A stretch of 64,000 bases of DNA from Leuctra nigra (lineage: Eukaryota > Arthropoda > Insecta > Plecoptera > Leuctridae): positions 34,811,060 to 34,875,059 of the forward strand of contig OW203768.1 in assembly GCA_934045905.1 (NCBI GenBank), read 5' to 3'. The notes under the pieces are model-generated. The model saw nothing but the letters and a program-made list of their open reading frames with translations, was not told the DNA's origin and ran no database searches. Below, in pieces: positions 44,501-54,515 of the stretch. The position numbers were made by a program, and so were the translations under genes. Each line of letters begins with the position of its first letter. Positions within the stretch are counted from its first letter, which is position 1.

Positions 44501-46236
44501 AGGTCCTCACCGGCGCCATCTGTCTCTCGCTCTGCGTCTTCTCAATGGCGTTCGCCCACGGCGCCGGAAGCTATGTTTTCGTCCTCTTTGATAACTTCAG
44601 CGGGAACTTCCCGCTGTTGATCATCGCCTTCTTCGAGTGTATCGGCGTTTCTTATGTATACGGGATCAAGAGGTGAGGATGATAATAATTAATAAATGAC
44701 AACAGGACCAATTTTATCAATTTAATTCAATTCTAATCTGCTTAAAGCAGTTTTGTTTTCATAACTATGATAATAGGGAAAGTGATTGTCTTCTTCAACT
44801 AAGGCCTATTATTATATATCAACTTCAAATTTAATTTTTTCTTTCCTCTGGGATTGGAACCCAGGACCCTTACCTGATATCGCAATACGTTGGTGCTACG
44901 ATGGTGCCGAGTTCAATATCGGTGCTACTATGGGCATTTGAGATCGGTAGAAGATAGAAGGTATTAAATTCGCAATATTAGATAAGGGTCCAGGGCTTTT
45001 TTTGGTGATCTGATGCTTTGGACCACTGAGCAAAGGAAACAGTTCAAAATTTTTACACATTTGAAATATTTTGACATCGTATTCAAAATTGAGCTAGAAA
45101 TGACTTCGGCTTGACAGTTGATTTGAAGGTCATTCACATTCACACGCTGAAAGGATTTTAGTCATTTTTACAATCAGAAGTAACAAATTTCAACCATGTT
45201 GTTCAGATTTGCCGACGACATCGAGCTGATGACCGGCAAGCGGCCCGGCTTCTACTGGCTGTTCTGTTGGAAGTATTTGTCCCCGCTGGCCATGCTGGCC
45301 ATCCTGGTTGCGAGCTTCGTGCAGATCGCCACCGAGGGCAGCGGCTACCAGGCGTGGGTGGCCAGCCGCGGCGAGACGGAGCGACACGAGTGGCCGACGT
45401 GGGCTCTCGTCCTCATCGCGGTGCTCATACTCATGTCGGTGCTGTGGATACCCGTCGTCGCCATATGCAGGTGAGTTGACGCTTCATTACTGTCAAGATC
45501 ATGTTAGCGGCTGGGGCTGTGACTTGACATCGATTATTCCATTTGACAGCAATGTAAAACTAAAAACTAAGTTTTAAATTGTAATTGCTATCGATTGATG
45601 AGTTGAATAGCCAAATCCTATAATAGTTTCTGTGTTTGTGTGAACATTTTATTGATAATAATACAATAAGAAATCCATTCTTTATACTTATTTTATTGAT
45701 ATGTTATTTTATTTTTAAAAAATCCCTATTTCTTATCATATTTTTTTATTTTATACAAAAATTTAAAATAGCTTTTTCCCACCACTACCATTCAAGAGCA
45801 AGCGGTGATGTGCTACATTCTCTAGCCTTTTAATGAAAATCCTATATTAAATTACTAATATTTAATCATTAGGAAAAGTAAAAGTGACAGGACTGGCAGG
45901 ACAGTTGTGGAAAATAGAAGTCATGAAAAAATGGAAGTTTTCCAATTTATGTTATTCTGGAAATCTACCATCTCTGTCTATGTCTGTAAACCGAAGTACC
46001 TAGTTGAGCACAATGTAGTGATGAATACGTCATTCTGCAGGGCATTCGGCATCCTAATAATCGACGACAATGAAAAGGCCTGGTTCCCGGCGGCCGACCT
46101 CCAAGACTTCCACGGCATCGTCCCGCATGCACCGACCGCCGCCGAGAAGTTGCTCTTCTTCATGCACGACGACGGCACCGAGGGGCTCTGCTGCATAACC
46201 GGAGGACCCGACTACGAAGAGGAGGACGATCCCTAG
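26317..46236 (+). CDS. SLC6 neutral amino acid transporter, SLC6A15/SLC6A17-like (9 coding exons)
   Basis: Exons 26317-26505, 27882-28062, 29358-29665, 38725-38997, 41627-41836, 43136-43327, 44311-44672, 45207-45470 and 46041-46236 join in phase to 2175 nt (724 aa plus stop), matching the 727-730 aa of SLC6A17/SLC6A15. Motifs: [11 protein letters not shown] in TM1 (107-117, Asn110 of the sodium site), [16 protein letters not shown] after TM2, YFWYR after the ECL2 cysteine, [24 protein letters not shown] in TM6, a long TM7-TM8 extracellular loop, and [12 protein letters not shown] in TM8. These follow the vertebrate B0AT2/NTT4 branch rather than the monoamine transporters. It should couple sodium entry to neutral amino acid uptake at plasma or vesicle membranes. 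Among fly genes blot-type members are candidates; I do not assign a symbol. Confidence 0.9.
26645..27058 (-). mobile_element. LINE 3'-end fragment, same family as 925-2109
   Basis: About 90% identical by eye to 925-1350, sharing the 3' end and the minus-strand reading ([20 protein letters not shown]). Truncated near 27058. Lies in SLC6 intron 1. Confidence 0.85.
27110..27565. repeat. Degenerate palindromic repeats in SLC6 intron 1
   Basis: Blocks with CAGTTTTTCAATAATCTC, CATTCCTTGAATGACC and AGAGCAGTGAAAAAC recur in both orientations; a relative is at 26075-26235. Boundaries uncertain. Confidence 0.4.
27588..27841. mobile_element. hAT MITE, relative of 20170-20435
   Basis: Ends CTGTGGTTAATT and AATTAACCACTG, interior GGGCCCCCAATAC and CATCCACCCCCAAATTAACC. 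No target duplication remains. Confidence 0.65.
27882..28062 (+). CDS. SLC6 exon 2 (TM1, sodium site)
   Basis: Residues 64-123 plus one base. Encodes [20 protein letters not shown] and [16 protein letters not shown], the unwound TM1 signature of neurotransmitter:sodium symporters. Donor GTCAGT. Confidence 0.93.
28162..28280. repeat. 60-bp tandem duplication in SLC6 intron 2
   Basis: AGTCTCATCAAGATTATACA begins at 28162 and again at 28222; the two units look identical. Confidence 0.93.
28811..28965. repeat. Dispersed repeat D, copy 1
   Basis: ATGGGGTCACCGGCCAAATA through GCATACGGTAAG is repeated in the same orientation at 48643-48799 with scattered differences. Confidence 0.7.
29358..29665 (+). 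CDS. SLC6 exon 3 (TM2, TM3, ECL2)
   Basis: Residues 124-226. [19 protein letters not shown] (TM2), [20 protein letters not shown] (TM3), then the extracellular loop with a possible disulphide pair (ATCP and PECV cysteines) and an NST glycosylation site. Confidence 0.92.
32423..33576. mobile_element. Element with CAGGCGCGTAGGAA ends, copy 2
   Basis: CAGGCGCGTAGGAAG and TTCCTACGCGCCTG are inverted ends. It contains GGGGCGCGCCCCC, cytosine runs, and the TTAA element 32872-33411. Confidence 0.75.
32872..33411. mobile_element. TTAA-flanked element, diverged relative of 16274-17047
   Basis: TTAACGTGGCTCAACCGATC and GATTGGATGAGCCACCTTAA are inverted, with TTAA at both ends, and the CCATAAGATAACATGGGG word is shared with the other copy. 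Confidence 0.62.
34560..34910. repeat. Irregular GTGGCTGGCC repeats
   Basis: Degenerate units with GGCCCACTA, GTGGCTGGCCGG and GAGTTTTCC, apparently diverged relatives of the regular array at 35641-36224. Confidence 0.65.
35641..36224. repeat. 112-bp tandem array, about five copies
   Basis: CAGTCATGGCCCACTCATGG starts at 35701, 35813, 35925, 36037 and 36149. Units are nearly identical, and each contains inverted words (ACTAGTGGCTAGCCATG). A further partial stretch continues at 37041-37165 beyond the insertion. Confidence 0.92.
36225..37040. mobile_element. 816-bp foldback element inserted in the tandem array
   Basis: GGGCCCTCATTCACGTAC and GTACGTGAATGAGGGCCC are perfect inverted ends; inner CTACCCCGGGGTA words and GTATTCACGAAG / CTTCGTGAATAC also pair. 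Confidence 0.82.
37469..37859. mobile_element. MITE with ACCGTATTTACTCGC ends, copy 2
   Basis: ACCGTATTTACTCGCAAATA and GCGAGTAAATACGGT are inverted. Interior repeats AATATAAGCCGCA several times in both orientations. Confidence 0.75.
38725..38997 (+). CDS. SLC6 exon 4 (TM4, TM5)
   Basis: 91 codons, residues 227-317, phase 0 both sides. [30 protein letters not shown] (TM4), [19 protein letters not shown] (TM5). It follows a 9.06-kb intron. Confidence 0.9.
39124..39490. repeat. Palindromic MITE in SLC6 intron 4
   Basis: GTTTGTTTGATACGCAGACA pairs with TGTCTGCGTATCAAACGGAC; pairing continues through the GTTCTC/GAGAAC words. Confidence 0.72.
39869..40897 (+). mobile_element. Helitron-like element, copy 4 (1029 bp)
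   Basis: Clean copy: TTGAGCGAGCGTAGCGAGCG start after ATAA and GAGCGTTTTCCTAG end before T. Its first 500 bp are almost identical to copy 1 (3847 onwards), which implies recent activity. Confidence 0.6.
41010..41095. repeat. 15-bp minisatellite
   Basis: CCACCGACTCTGGCT repeated about six times without interruption. Confidence 0.93.
41158..41445 (-). repeat. tRNA-derived SINE, copy 2
   Basis: Minus strand carries a perfect B box (GGTTCGATTCC, 41384-41394) inside GCCCGGGTTCGATTCCCGC and ends in an A-run (41158-41172 as T on plus). The body shares words with 20444-20690 and 54000-54095. Not a functional tRNA: no acceptor stem or anticodon arm folds. Confidence 0.72.
41627..41836 (+). CDS. SLC6 exon 5 (TM6, TM7)
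   Basis: 70 codons, residues 318-387. [20 protein letters not shown] and IAFSSYN are the TM6 substrate-site signature, followed by [19 protein letters not shown] (TM7). Confidence 0.93.
42449..43057. mobile_element. TIR element GGGTTGCCAAC in SLC6 intron 5
   Basis: GGGTTGCCAACTGTCCGGAA and the right end GTTGGCAACCC, preceded by TTGTCCGGAATTCAA, are inverted. Interior has the GGGGGGCCCTCCCCCC word. Ends 78 bp before exon 6. Confidence 0.7.
43136..43327 (+). CDS. SLC6 exon 6 (extracellular loop 4 insertion)
   Basis: 64 codons, residues 388-451. Hydrophilic, with two N-glycosylation sites (NATL, NGSV) and cysteines in HERCLAD and PECDLQ. The human SLC6A15/17 proteins have a similarly placed long loop starting NIMNEKC and ending in an acidic ELDK, which is ELDN here. 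Confidence 0.88.
43808..44217. mobile_element. 410-bp TIR element flanked by a 10-bp direct repeat
   Basis: AGGGTTCCCAT and ATGGGAGCCCT are inverted ends; AGTTTAATGT stands on both sides (43798-43807, 44218-44227). GCGGGAC words recur near both ends. Family not named. Confidence 0.75.
44311..44672 (+). CDS. SLC6 exon 7 (TM8-TM10)
   Basis: Residues 452-572. [17 protein letters not shown] (TM8), [20 protein letters not shown] (TM9 and loop), then TM10 and VSYVYGIKR. The acceptor (GTGTGAAG) has a poor pyrimidine tract but the phase-0 join and human alignment support it. A 410-bp mobile element ends 94 bp upstream. Confidence 0.88.
44862..44998. repeat. Short palindromic repeat in SLC6 intron 7
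   Basis: CCAGGACCCTTACCTGATAT pairs imperfectly with ATTAGATAAGGGTCCAGG. Confidence 0.6.
45207..45470 (+). CDS. SLC6 exon 8 (TM11, TM12)
   Basis: Residues 572-660. [20 protein letters not shown] and [15 protein letters not shown] form the TM11 region, [20 protein letters not shown] is TM12. Confidence 0.9.
46041..46236 (+). CDS. SLC6 exon 9 (cytosolic tail, stop)
   Basis: Residues 660-724, TAG at 46234-46236. Hydrophilic tail ending in an acidic cluster (YEEEDDP). A candidate AATAAA lies at 46580-46585. Confidence 0.82.
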
Positions 46237-46439
46237 TGTCAATACACAGGTGAGAGAGTCTCTAGCGAGACGGTAGTCGGTATTCAGTAGAGATGACTTC
46301 GGTTCACTTAAAGACTGGCGGAGAAACGGTTCTTGCTCAATACAGTGCGGGGGCCTCATTCTGATGAGTTGTTGACGATGTAGTACCTAAACAAACCAAC
46401 ATGAAACCTGTTTCGAGTAAATCGACAAAAATTGATTTG

Positions 46440-46590
46440 CCTATATTTAAGGTAGGGATGGAGCGAACTTGGATTTGCTTTAAGTTGTTTGTTATGGCTG
46501 AAAAAGTACACTTGTGACTAAATCTAAATTTCATTTGTTTCTCCTTTTTCACTGCCAGCTATGGAAACACGAACATCAAAATAAAAAGTG
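46440..46590. repeat. Dispersed repeat in the SLC6 3' UTR region
   Basis: TTTGCTTTAAGTTGTTTGTT through CACTGCC is found inverted at about 63125-63262, so the presumed 3' UTR and its AATAAA (46580) may derive from a mobile element. Confidence 0.6.
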
Positions 46591-46647
46591 TACTATCTAA
46601 AAAAAAATCTACTTTTTATTATCTAAAAAAGTGTACTAAGTGTACTA

Positions 46648-48363
46648 TAAAGCTGCTTTCACACTACACCACTTAATCCCAGGGTCAAACCCACGGGTTA
46701 ACGACCCGGGTCTGGACCCTGGGCTTGACCCGGGTCAAAAAATTGAATGTGTTTACACTACATGACACTACGATGTATTTACAGCTTTTGTCATTGAACA
46801 AAACCAATCAAGAAGCAGACATGGGCAAAATACTCTGTTTCAATGTATTTGGAATACAAGATACTGATACTTTTAATTTGGGTATCTAAAATACAAGATA
46901 AGATACATTTTAGAGATGTATTTTAAATACAAGATACAAGATAGTATCTTTAGATACTTAAAAAAGATACATTTAAAGATCCTTTTTTTTATTCTCATAC
47001 CTACATATCATCCAACAGTAAAAAATGTAGGGACTTACTTTCTAAATTAAATTTTTATTTGTTCTATTTGTAAGGCAACATACTTAACATTTTCTTGATC
47101 GATTCAATACGGCAACGTGTATTATTTGATGCTTGTTTGAAATCAAGCAAGAGATCAAGCTATCTTTGAAATTCTAGGCGCATAAAAATGTATCTTGTAT
47201 TTTAAATCTTCAAAAAAGATACAAAATACTTTAGAAATGGGTATTTAAAATACAAGATACAGATACATTTGGCTCATGTATTTAAAATACTAGATACAAG
47301 ATACAAATGTATCTAAGATACGTATCTTAAGATACAAGTATCTAGATACTGCCCATGTCTGTCAAGAAGGCAGTGGATACCGTAAGATTTCTTTGTTTTT
47401 CCTTTTTCAAACGTCAAATGCCGCTGTCAAAATCAAAATGTAGCAATGATCGGCACAGTTTGTTGATTCTTTGGATGATAAAGGTAATAATTTATTAAGT
47501 AGTTCATTTATTAATGCAGTATAATGCAAACATTTCCATTATTTTGTGTTTCAAGTAAAATGATAAGATTACAGAGCTCACGGGGATGAAAAGGTAACCA
47601 GTTTCGCCTCGGGTCAAATTCGCCTCGGGTTGAAACCCTGGGATGGTCTGGGGTCATAGTTTCCGCGGGCTGGACCCGGGGCGATCAGGTGTAAACACGT
47701 TTTATTTCTTGACTCGGGTCGGACTGAGGTTTCAACCCGGGGCAATTGACCAATGTAGATCTGACCAAACTACGACGTCATAAAACAAAAGTCAATGTTT
47801 GGTCACAACCAAAGAGCTTATATACACAACAAATTGTACACATGATATTATTAGAATAATGTTGAATTCGAACAGAATTTAACAGTTTTACAATCAACAA
47901 ATTGCCGTTAATAATAGTATTGCTTTAAGCTATCTACTTGAATATTGTTTAGTCTTAATTAACTTCTCATAAGAGAGGAAGGACCTTTTTAAGTTGACGA
48001 AACTATCCAGTGACAGATGCCATTAAAAAGTAAAACGCTTTGGCAACATACCTGGCAAAATATAATTTGTTTCGTTGTAGCATCCGTAACAATTGTCCAG
48101 CATATCATCAAACATGATTTATATGAGTTTAAATATATTGATTGTACTATTTCAAGTGATAAATTAAACTAGATTAAACTAGATTAAACTAGATTAAACT
48201 AGGACCTGTTAGCTATTTCTTTGATCTTTCTGAATTTCATTTGTTTGAATGAAAAATTGTTATTTTCTAAGAATTCTGGAGTTGCCATGGTACATAATAC
48301 TTTTGTCTTTCAAAAGGCAACGCCCACCTACATTGGTCAATAGTGTAGTGTGAAAGCAGCTTA
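46648..48363. mobile_element. 1.7-kb TIR element hosting a hAT MITE
   Basis: AAGCTGCTTTCACACTACAC and AGTGTAGTGTGAAAGCAGCT are inverted ends; AAGTGTACT occurs just outside both. Interior has GACCCGGGTC-type words in both orientations and the insertion 46816-47361. Confidence 0.68.
46816..47361. mobile_element. hAT MITE with CAGACATGGGCA ends and 8-bp duplication
   Basis: CAGACATGGGCAAAATAC and ACTGCCCATGTCTG are inverted; TCAAGAAG flanks both sides (46808-46815, 47362-47369). Interior repeats AAATACAAGATAC many times. Confidence 0.88.
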
Positions 48364-48373
48364 AGTGTACTTA

Positions 48374-48910
48374 TATATCGATATATATCGATATATCAAT
48401 ATCGCAATATATCGATATATTGAAATATTGAAATATCGATATATTGAAGTATCGATATATTGAAATATTGAAATATCGAAATATTGAAATATCGATATAT
48501 TGAAATATCGAAGTATTGATATATAACAATATTATATTTCGATGTAGGTATGGAAATATTGATATATCGCATAAATGCTTTAATTGCTTCTAAAACTGCT
48601 AGGTATTTCAAAGGAAAATATAAATATAAATAATACAGCCGTTCCAAAATATAGGGTCACCGGCCAGATAAGAAAGAAATGTGAATAATCTGAGAAATTG
48701 TCCATAAATCTGATAAACGCTGCACTGCAAATATGAAATATTTTGCCATAGGTAGTAGGTATAAACTTCAATTAAGAACATAGTTGTATCATACGGTAAA
48801 GCTTTGATATATCGATATTTCAATATATCAATATTTCAATATATCGATATTCAATATATTCAGGTAACCTATCGATATTTCGATATTTTTTTTATATCGA
48901 TATTTTCTCC
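48374..48910. repeat. ATCGATATAT-rich repeat block
   Basis: Alternating ATATCGATATAT and GAAATATTG words on both sides of an intact copy of repeat D (48643-48799), so the block was probably split by that insertion. Confidence 0.75.
48643..48799. repeat. Dispersed repeat D, copy 2
   Basis: Same word order as 28811-28965, beginning ATAGGGTCACCGGCC and ending CATACGGTAAA. Confidence 0.7.
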
Positions 48911-51272
48911 ATCCCTAATTTAAGGTCAAAACTTATTTTAATTTACTAAATGGAGACTTATGGCATTCTTAATGAGCACAATACTATATATAGAAAATGA
49001 TCTTTTGATTCCAATGATACCAATAACTCCATAATTTTAATGTGGATACCAACCGTACCAGTATAAAAGTACCTACAGGAAAACTATTGCTTGGAATTAT
49101 TATTTTAGCATGAAACAATGTATGTATGAACTAAATCTTAAAAACTAAGTCAGTAAAAGCATATAATTGACATTTATGCAGGTGCCTTTCTTCCAAATTT
49201 CACACGTGTTAAAAGCATTGATCCAAAAATATACAGCCAAAATCCACTTTATCTTAAGTTAAGTAATACACTTGCACTCGCTTGTGATTTGAAAAGTATG
49301 AGGATAACATGTTTCTGAATATTTTGCTGTAGTTTCACAACAGAATTAGGCCCCTGTTCAGTTAAACCTATTATTAGTTATTGCTCGACTCCAACGACAT
49401 TAATCTAACATCGAATGTTGACGTTTGCGTTTTCCAGACTGTAGGAAACCGGTGTCATCTTTAGAATTATGAGACACTATTCATTATGCCTCAAGTGAAA
49501 ACATACACATAAACTGAACTTGCCATATCGTTATGTTTGTTAAAAACTGTCTATACATATCCGTAAAATGGGATATATCATTATACATATCCTACTTTTT
49601 TGGATATTTCTAACAGTTCACAGAATATATAAACGTTGACAATAATTTAAACAAGTCTTATATTCTTAGAAGTAACGTCCAAAATCTGCAATCTAACAAG
49701 GATTATTGTTAAGTTGGAAGTAATAACATTGAGCTGGATAAAGTATCGGACAACGGAATCGAAGTGGACTCAAGTGAGCTGTGACGCACAAGGGAGACGG
49801 GATAGTGTTGGTTCTCGATGTATGGTCGAGAATGAGAAATGCCTCAAGATAATAAGTGGCTTTTTGTTGATGGATTCTCACATCACGTAAATGTCAATAC
49901 TATACATAATCTTGTCCCGTAATCCATGAACTGCCTTGAACAGAACCCACCAAAAGGGGCATTTCTTGCTCGGATTCACATTATAAGAAAATAGAAATGT
50001 TACCTGACTCGATCACGGCCTCTCGATTAGCTCCCTCAATGCCCAACTACTCAGAGATTCCAATATATATGATTTGGAAACTGGAATAATCCTGGAAACT
50101 GGTGTTACGTTATTCCGGTTAACTTCAAGCGATATTAACAGCAAAGCAAGAGCTGTTATTTGATGTTGATTAAACAGAAGTTTACAGATGTGCAGTAGCT
50201 CAATTTCTCGGAGACGTCTTGTAGGTAACTGATTTGGAAAGTACAAATTGTCGGCTTACTGTAGAAAGTCACAAACTCACAATTTGTTGTTCTGAGATAA
50301 TTGAGGTTCAACATACTTATAGCCTCATGCTCAAAAGAAGTGGATGTCAGTCCTCAACACCACAAGATCGTGTACTAATTATTTTATGGACGGAATCTAG
50401 TAGACACTACGTACTTGTGTCAGTAAATCTCTAAATATTTTTGAGCATGAGGTTGTTAGCTCTGAAAAAGAATTCTATGCATCGTAAAGCATAGGTATGA
50501 AGGTACTGTTTTCGCATTATTTAATTAATGCTTGCATAGTCAGTGGAAAGAAAGAATAAGCAAATCACTCAACAACTGTACTTTTTTTAGTTTCTGCTAA
50601 CATTTTTTTTTTTGTGGAGTTGAATCTTATACCTAATTGCATATTTAGTTTCGCGGTTTTGAATTAGAAAATGGAGTGAAGTCGGAGTCGCTCGATTATG
50701 GTGTGACTCAGCACATAAAAGTAACTTTATAGAGGGCAGTAAATTTGTGTTGTAGTTTTATTTATTACCTTCCTATGCGAGTTTGTATGTGACTTTATTA
50801 TTTGAGGTATCTGATAACAGTGGTAGATGGCACTACGGGCATCAAATCGCTAATCCGACGTTGGGCCTAGATAGGTAACAAAATGACGTCATTTCCTGCT
50901 GTGATTTCCGGTACAAATAATTACAGCACAGAGTGTTTACATTATTAAAAATTACCCAAAAATTAACAAAAAAAAACAAAAAACCCCAAAAATTAACAAG
51001 ATGTAGCCGGAAGTCGTCTCTTGTTTTCATGTGAAAACTATTTACTGGGCAGAGATTAGAACGCGGCAAGATGACGAAAATTTGAAAAATGGAAACTATG
51101 TTGGGCCGCCAATGATGACATTTCGTTTTAGAATGATATTATCATATTATGCACCTAGGACACTGTAAATTACATTTTTAAATGTATTTGAGATTACAAC
51201 TGACTACCAAAGGATATTAATACATAAATCGGTCATTTAAACTCATTAAAACTCATTTTAGTTACTACAAAA

Positions 51273-51506
51273 ATGTTTCCCAACCGCTGGCGCCATCCCA
51301 CGGACATTTTGGTTACTAAAAAAAATGTTACCCATCTAGGCCTGACGAAGCTGCCTCAAATCGCTATCAAACATGAGACAAGATTCTTATCCCACATGAG
51401 ATTTAAATGGGATTTATGGGAACCTCGTTTAAACTCTTTATCCAGACTAGAGAATAAACTGATTTCATTAAGCTGTGAACTGAATAGTATTCTTGACAAA
51501 ATGTGA
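51273..51506 (+). CDS. Small unassigned ORF, 77 aa
   Basis: ATG to TGA, MFPNRWRHPTDILVTKK at the start, a helical Leu-rich C-terminal half (NSLSRLENKLISLSCELNSI). Less AT-rich than its surroundings. An ATTTTAG acceptor lies 10 bp before the ATG and a GTGAGT overlaps the stop, so it could instead be one exon of a longer gene, but I find no partner exons. AATAAA at 51949 is a possible 3' end. Function unknown; it could be chance. Confidence 0.3.
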   Translation: MFPNRWRHPTDILVTKKNVTHLGLTKLPQIAIKHETRFLSHMRFKWDLWEPRLNSLSRLENKLISLSCELNSILDKM

Positions 51507-52788
51507 GTTCGTTCATACATAGTGAGTTTGTGCGGTAAGCCGATGTAAATTTTACGGTGATGTAAAAGTAACCCATTTGAAGCCCATACAGGCGACGGAC
51601 AGTAGAGTAAGGGAGAGATGAGGGAGGAGCCTAATCGAGTAGGGGGTGGGCGACGACATGGTTAGATGCAGTGGTACTAAAGTCTAAATGCATCCACTGG
51701 GTTTCCCTCTACACTTCATATCTAATTGTTCACTGGTTCAACAATAATATCATACATTGTGGCGTTACCAAATATTTTTAGGTGAGTGTAACAAGTCTAA
51801 ACTAAGTTGACAATAAAAGCCGACGATTTTAAATGAGCGTACTAAGTGAATTAGATAATGTGAATTGTACAGTAAGCATTAATTACAATAATACCTATAC
51901 TGTAATGGTTATTATGTAAACATAACTTTTGTTCAATTGTGGAAGGCAATAAAGAACTCTGTTACCTACTTATAGGCCTTATATTTGTTAAAAGTGCAAA
52001 GCACCACCAAAACTGGATGTCAAACTATCGTCGAATCAGAATAATTTGAATTAATAGAAAATATATTAGTAAATGTTAGATTATATTGGCTAAGCCCTAA
52101 ATACTTAATAAATATATTACTATTGAAATAAGAATGTTGAAGGCTGATCAAATGTATTTACGTTCAGTTGTTAAATCGTAATGTGTTCTTCAATTATATT
52201 TTCTCTTCTGGTATTTGTTATTTTTTTTTCTCTACGGATGTATGACAATATGTACCTACTTGTGCTCGACAATAATGATAAATTAATGAACATAATTAAT
52301 AGTATGTGTCATTAAACATAGGTGTAATTGTATTTATAAATCCAACTATTGTTGTTTTTGAGGCCTATCATCAGTTACCAAAGCGAGACTAAATTGTTCT
52401 TTGTAGGCCTAGACAAAATATGCGTCATTATAACTCCCTCCAATTTAAGAATTTGTTAAAATTATATTATGTGGTTAACAGATTCTAATATTGATTGACT
52501 CAAGACAATAGGTTCCGCCAAAGGTATGAAATTCAAGAATGACCTATTTGTGACTGGATGCCACTTAGGATTACTCAACTACAATAAAATGTATTAAAAT
52601 ATTAAATGTGCTGTGATATGAGATATATAGTCTACTTGTTGGTAATAGATGTGACAATAAAGACGTTGATTAGTGATTAAAATGTATTTTTATTTTATGA
52701 AGCAAAACAAAACCATTGGATATTAATTTAAATTAAAATATTATATTAGGTAAATTTACGGTTCATTAGCAAAAACAAAATGTAGGTA

Positions 52789-52791
<3 letters not shown>

Positions 52792-52823
<32 letters not shown>
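52792..52823. repeat. Poly(T) run
   Basis: About 30 T in a row. May be the A-tail of a minus-strand retroposed copy, but no body is recognisable. Confidence 0.9.
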
Positions 52824-52824
<1 letters not shown>

Positions 52825-53008
52825 ATATGAAGTACCTACGTACCTAATAAGTAACCAACATGCTATCCGTGGATTGGACTTTTCTTGTTCAGCAGTATTT
52901 TTCAACCCTTTTTACTTAAAAGACCCTTTGGTGTAACAACAGGGCATAAATGCGCATTCAGTTAAAGTAAAGAACAGCAAAATAAAATAACCTTCTCCAA
53001 TCCACAGA

Positions 53009-53050
53009 ACTCCTGTTGGTCACCTCCTGTTGGTCACCTCCTGTTGGTCA
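53009..53050. repeat. 14-bp tandem repeat, three copies
   Basis: CCTCCTGTTGGTCA repeated head to tail. Confidence 0.88.
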
Positions 53051-53167
53051 CAAGTTGTCGATGTATAATGACAAAGTGCCGTCTCGTGCTGATGGTCAAA
53101 TTCTTTGCATGGCTGGCTGACATCGCCTGATCTTTTACCAGATTGCAGGGAAACCTGATAGGTACTT

Positions 53168-53490
53168 AAGGCTGAATTACACGATTCAAGTTTCCTTGAA
53201 TTCAACCCTTTCAATGGGGTTGAATTCAAGACTTGGATCGTCTAAATGAAAACATTGAAGCATTTAACACGCGTCCAATTCTTGAATTCAAGACATCTCT
53301 TCAGCCCTTTCAATTAAAATATGTCCTATTTTCCTTCAAGTCTTGAAATACTTCAAGAAATTGTTTTAATTTCACTGCACTTCAATCAACAATAAACATT
53401 AAATCGTCTAAATTCCCTTTCAAGTTTACTTGAAATCAAGTGTTGAATTCAACCCCTTCAAGTAAACTTGAACCGTGTAATTCAGGCTTT
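53168..53490. repeat. Palindromic MITE
   Basis: AAGGCTGAATTACACGATTC and GTGTAATTCAGGCTTT are inverted; TTCAAGT/ACTTGAA words fill the interior in both orientations. Confidence 0.75.
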
Positions 53491-53999
53491 ACAACAACAT
53501 TTACTGTTCTATGCATTTACTTCTTATGTGGTCATAAAAACATTCAGCGCTGCCGCTTGCTTATAGCCTATCCCTAACAGCGAATGTCAATGGTGTAACA
53601 TTGTTCAACAAATAGTAGTAACTGTGTTTTTTACATTAATATTTGAGTGGGTTATGCAAAAAACCTAGCCATCTTCACTTTGATTAGTTCAAAGAAAAAC
53701 TGGAACAACCATTTTCATTTCCTATTCCTTTACAAATAGCAGGCTAAATCAGTTTTCAATCCACAATTTGAAAAAGAAGATAATGTTTTAATAGATAATT
53801 TTACTTTACATTACATTTAGAAGCTGGAGAATTCAATACTGCATAGCATACCTATAGTAGGATCTAACTCAAAAACGATTTTTTTTGGAGGTGGCAGGTT
53901 TGCATCATACTCGTACAAGAACAACATACAATCTACCATTTAAACAAGTGGAGTCATATCATGTTGAGAGCAAATGTTGGGAAAGTTCCGTACTAAAAG

Positions 54000-54095
54000 G
54001 CTGTGACCGCCTCTTTCCCACGGCCCATCCATTATTCATCATAATCATTCATCCATTGCCATTAGCCCAGGTGACTAACAGCGTGGTGTCAATCT
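54000..54095 (+). repeat. SINE-like repeat, partial copy 3
   Basis: GACCGCCTCTTTCCC, ATCATAATCATTCATC and GCCATTAGCCC match the complementary body of the 41158-41445 copy in order. Confidence 0.5.
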
Positions 54096-54196
54096 ATAAA
54101 CCTAAAATCAGACTCGTAAGACAAAATGAAGAAAATTCATTGACAGATGGATATTAATCTTGGAATACACTGTCGTTTGTACTTGTATGTTAATCA

Positions 54197-54515
54197 CTAA
54201 ATTTGCTCCAAGTACTGTAGAAAATATTGCGTTTGTTCCCGATTTTCACACGCTTTTGTTTCTGTGTTTAACATTTTCAAACACAACGCTACACTTTCTT
54301 CGTCATGTGAATCGATCATTTTGTAAGAGTCTCTCAGCTTAATGTAACTCATCACGTAAGTGCGGTTGAACTCTTGGACGTAAGCGATCAATGTTGAATA
54401 CAGTGCGAGCTGTCGGGAACCGAGTTGGCTGGGAATCAGCACGGGATGTTCCAAGACCGGCAGTAGAGTGGCGTATCGAGACTCCACTTCAGAGTGGGCT
54501 GCGGTTAACTGGTCC
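54197..54515 (-). CDS. AIRIM: AIRIM-like exon 3
   Basis: Residues 88-193 and TAG. Acceptor TTGGTTTCAG. Contains LEHPVLIPSQLGSRQLA and EFNRTYVMSYIKLRDSY, the most conserved part, and a C-terminal ENREQTQYFLQYLEQI helix. Confidence 0.75.

Larger units (their letters stand above)
46591..54196. other. Spacer between SLC6 and AIRIM-like genes
   Basis: Apart from the repeats listed and the small ORF at 51273 I find no gene. 48920-51260 and 51510-52780 are AT-rich with isolated AATAAA words (51949, 52656) and a short palindrome (50318-50460, GCCTCATGCTCAAAA). Confidence 0.5.
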
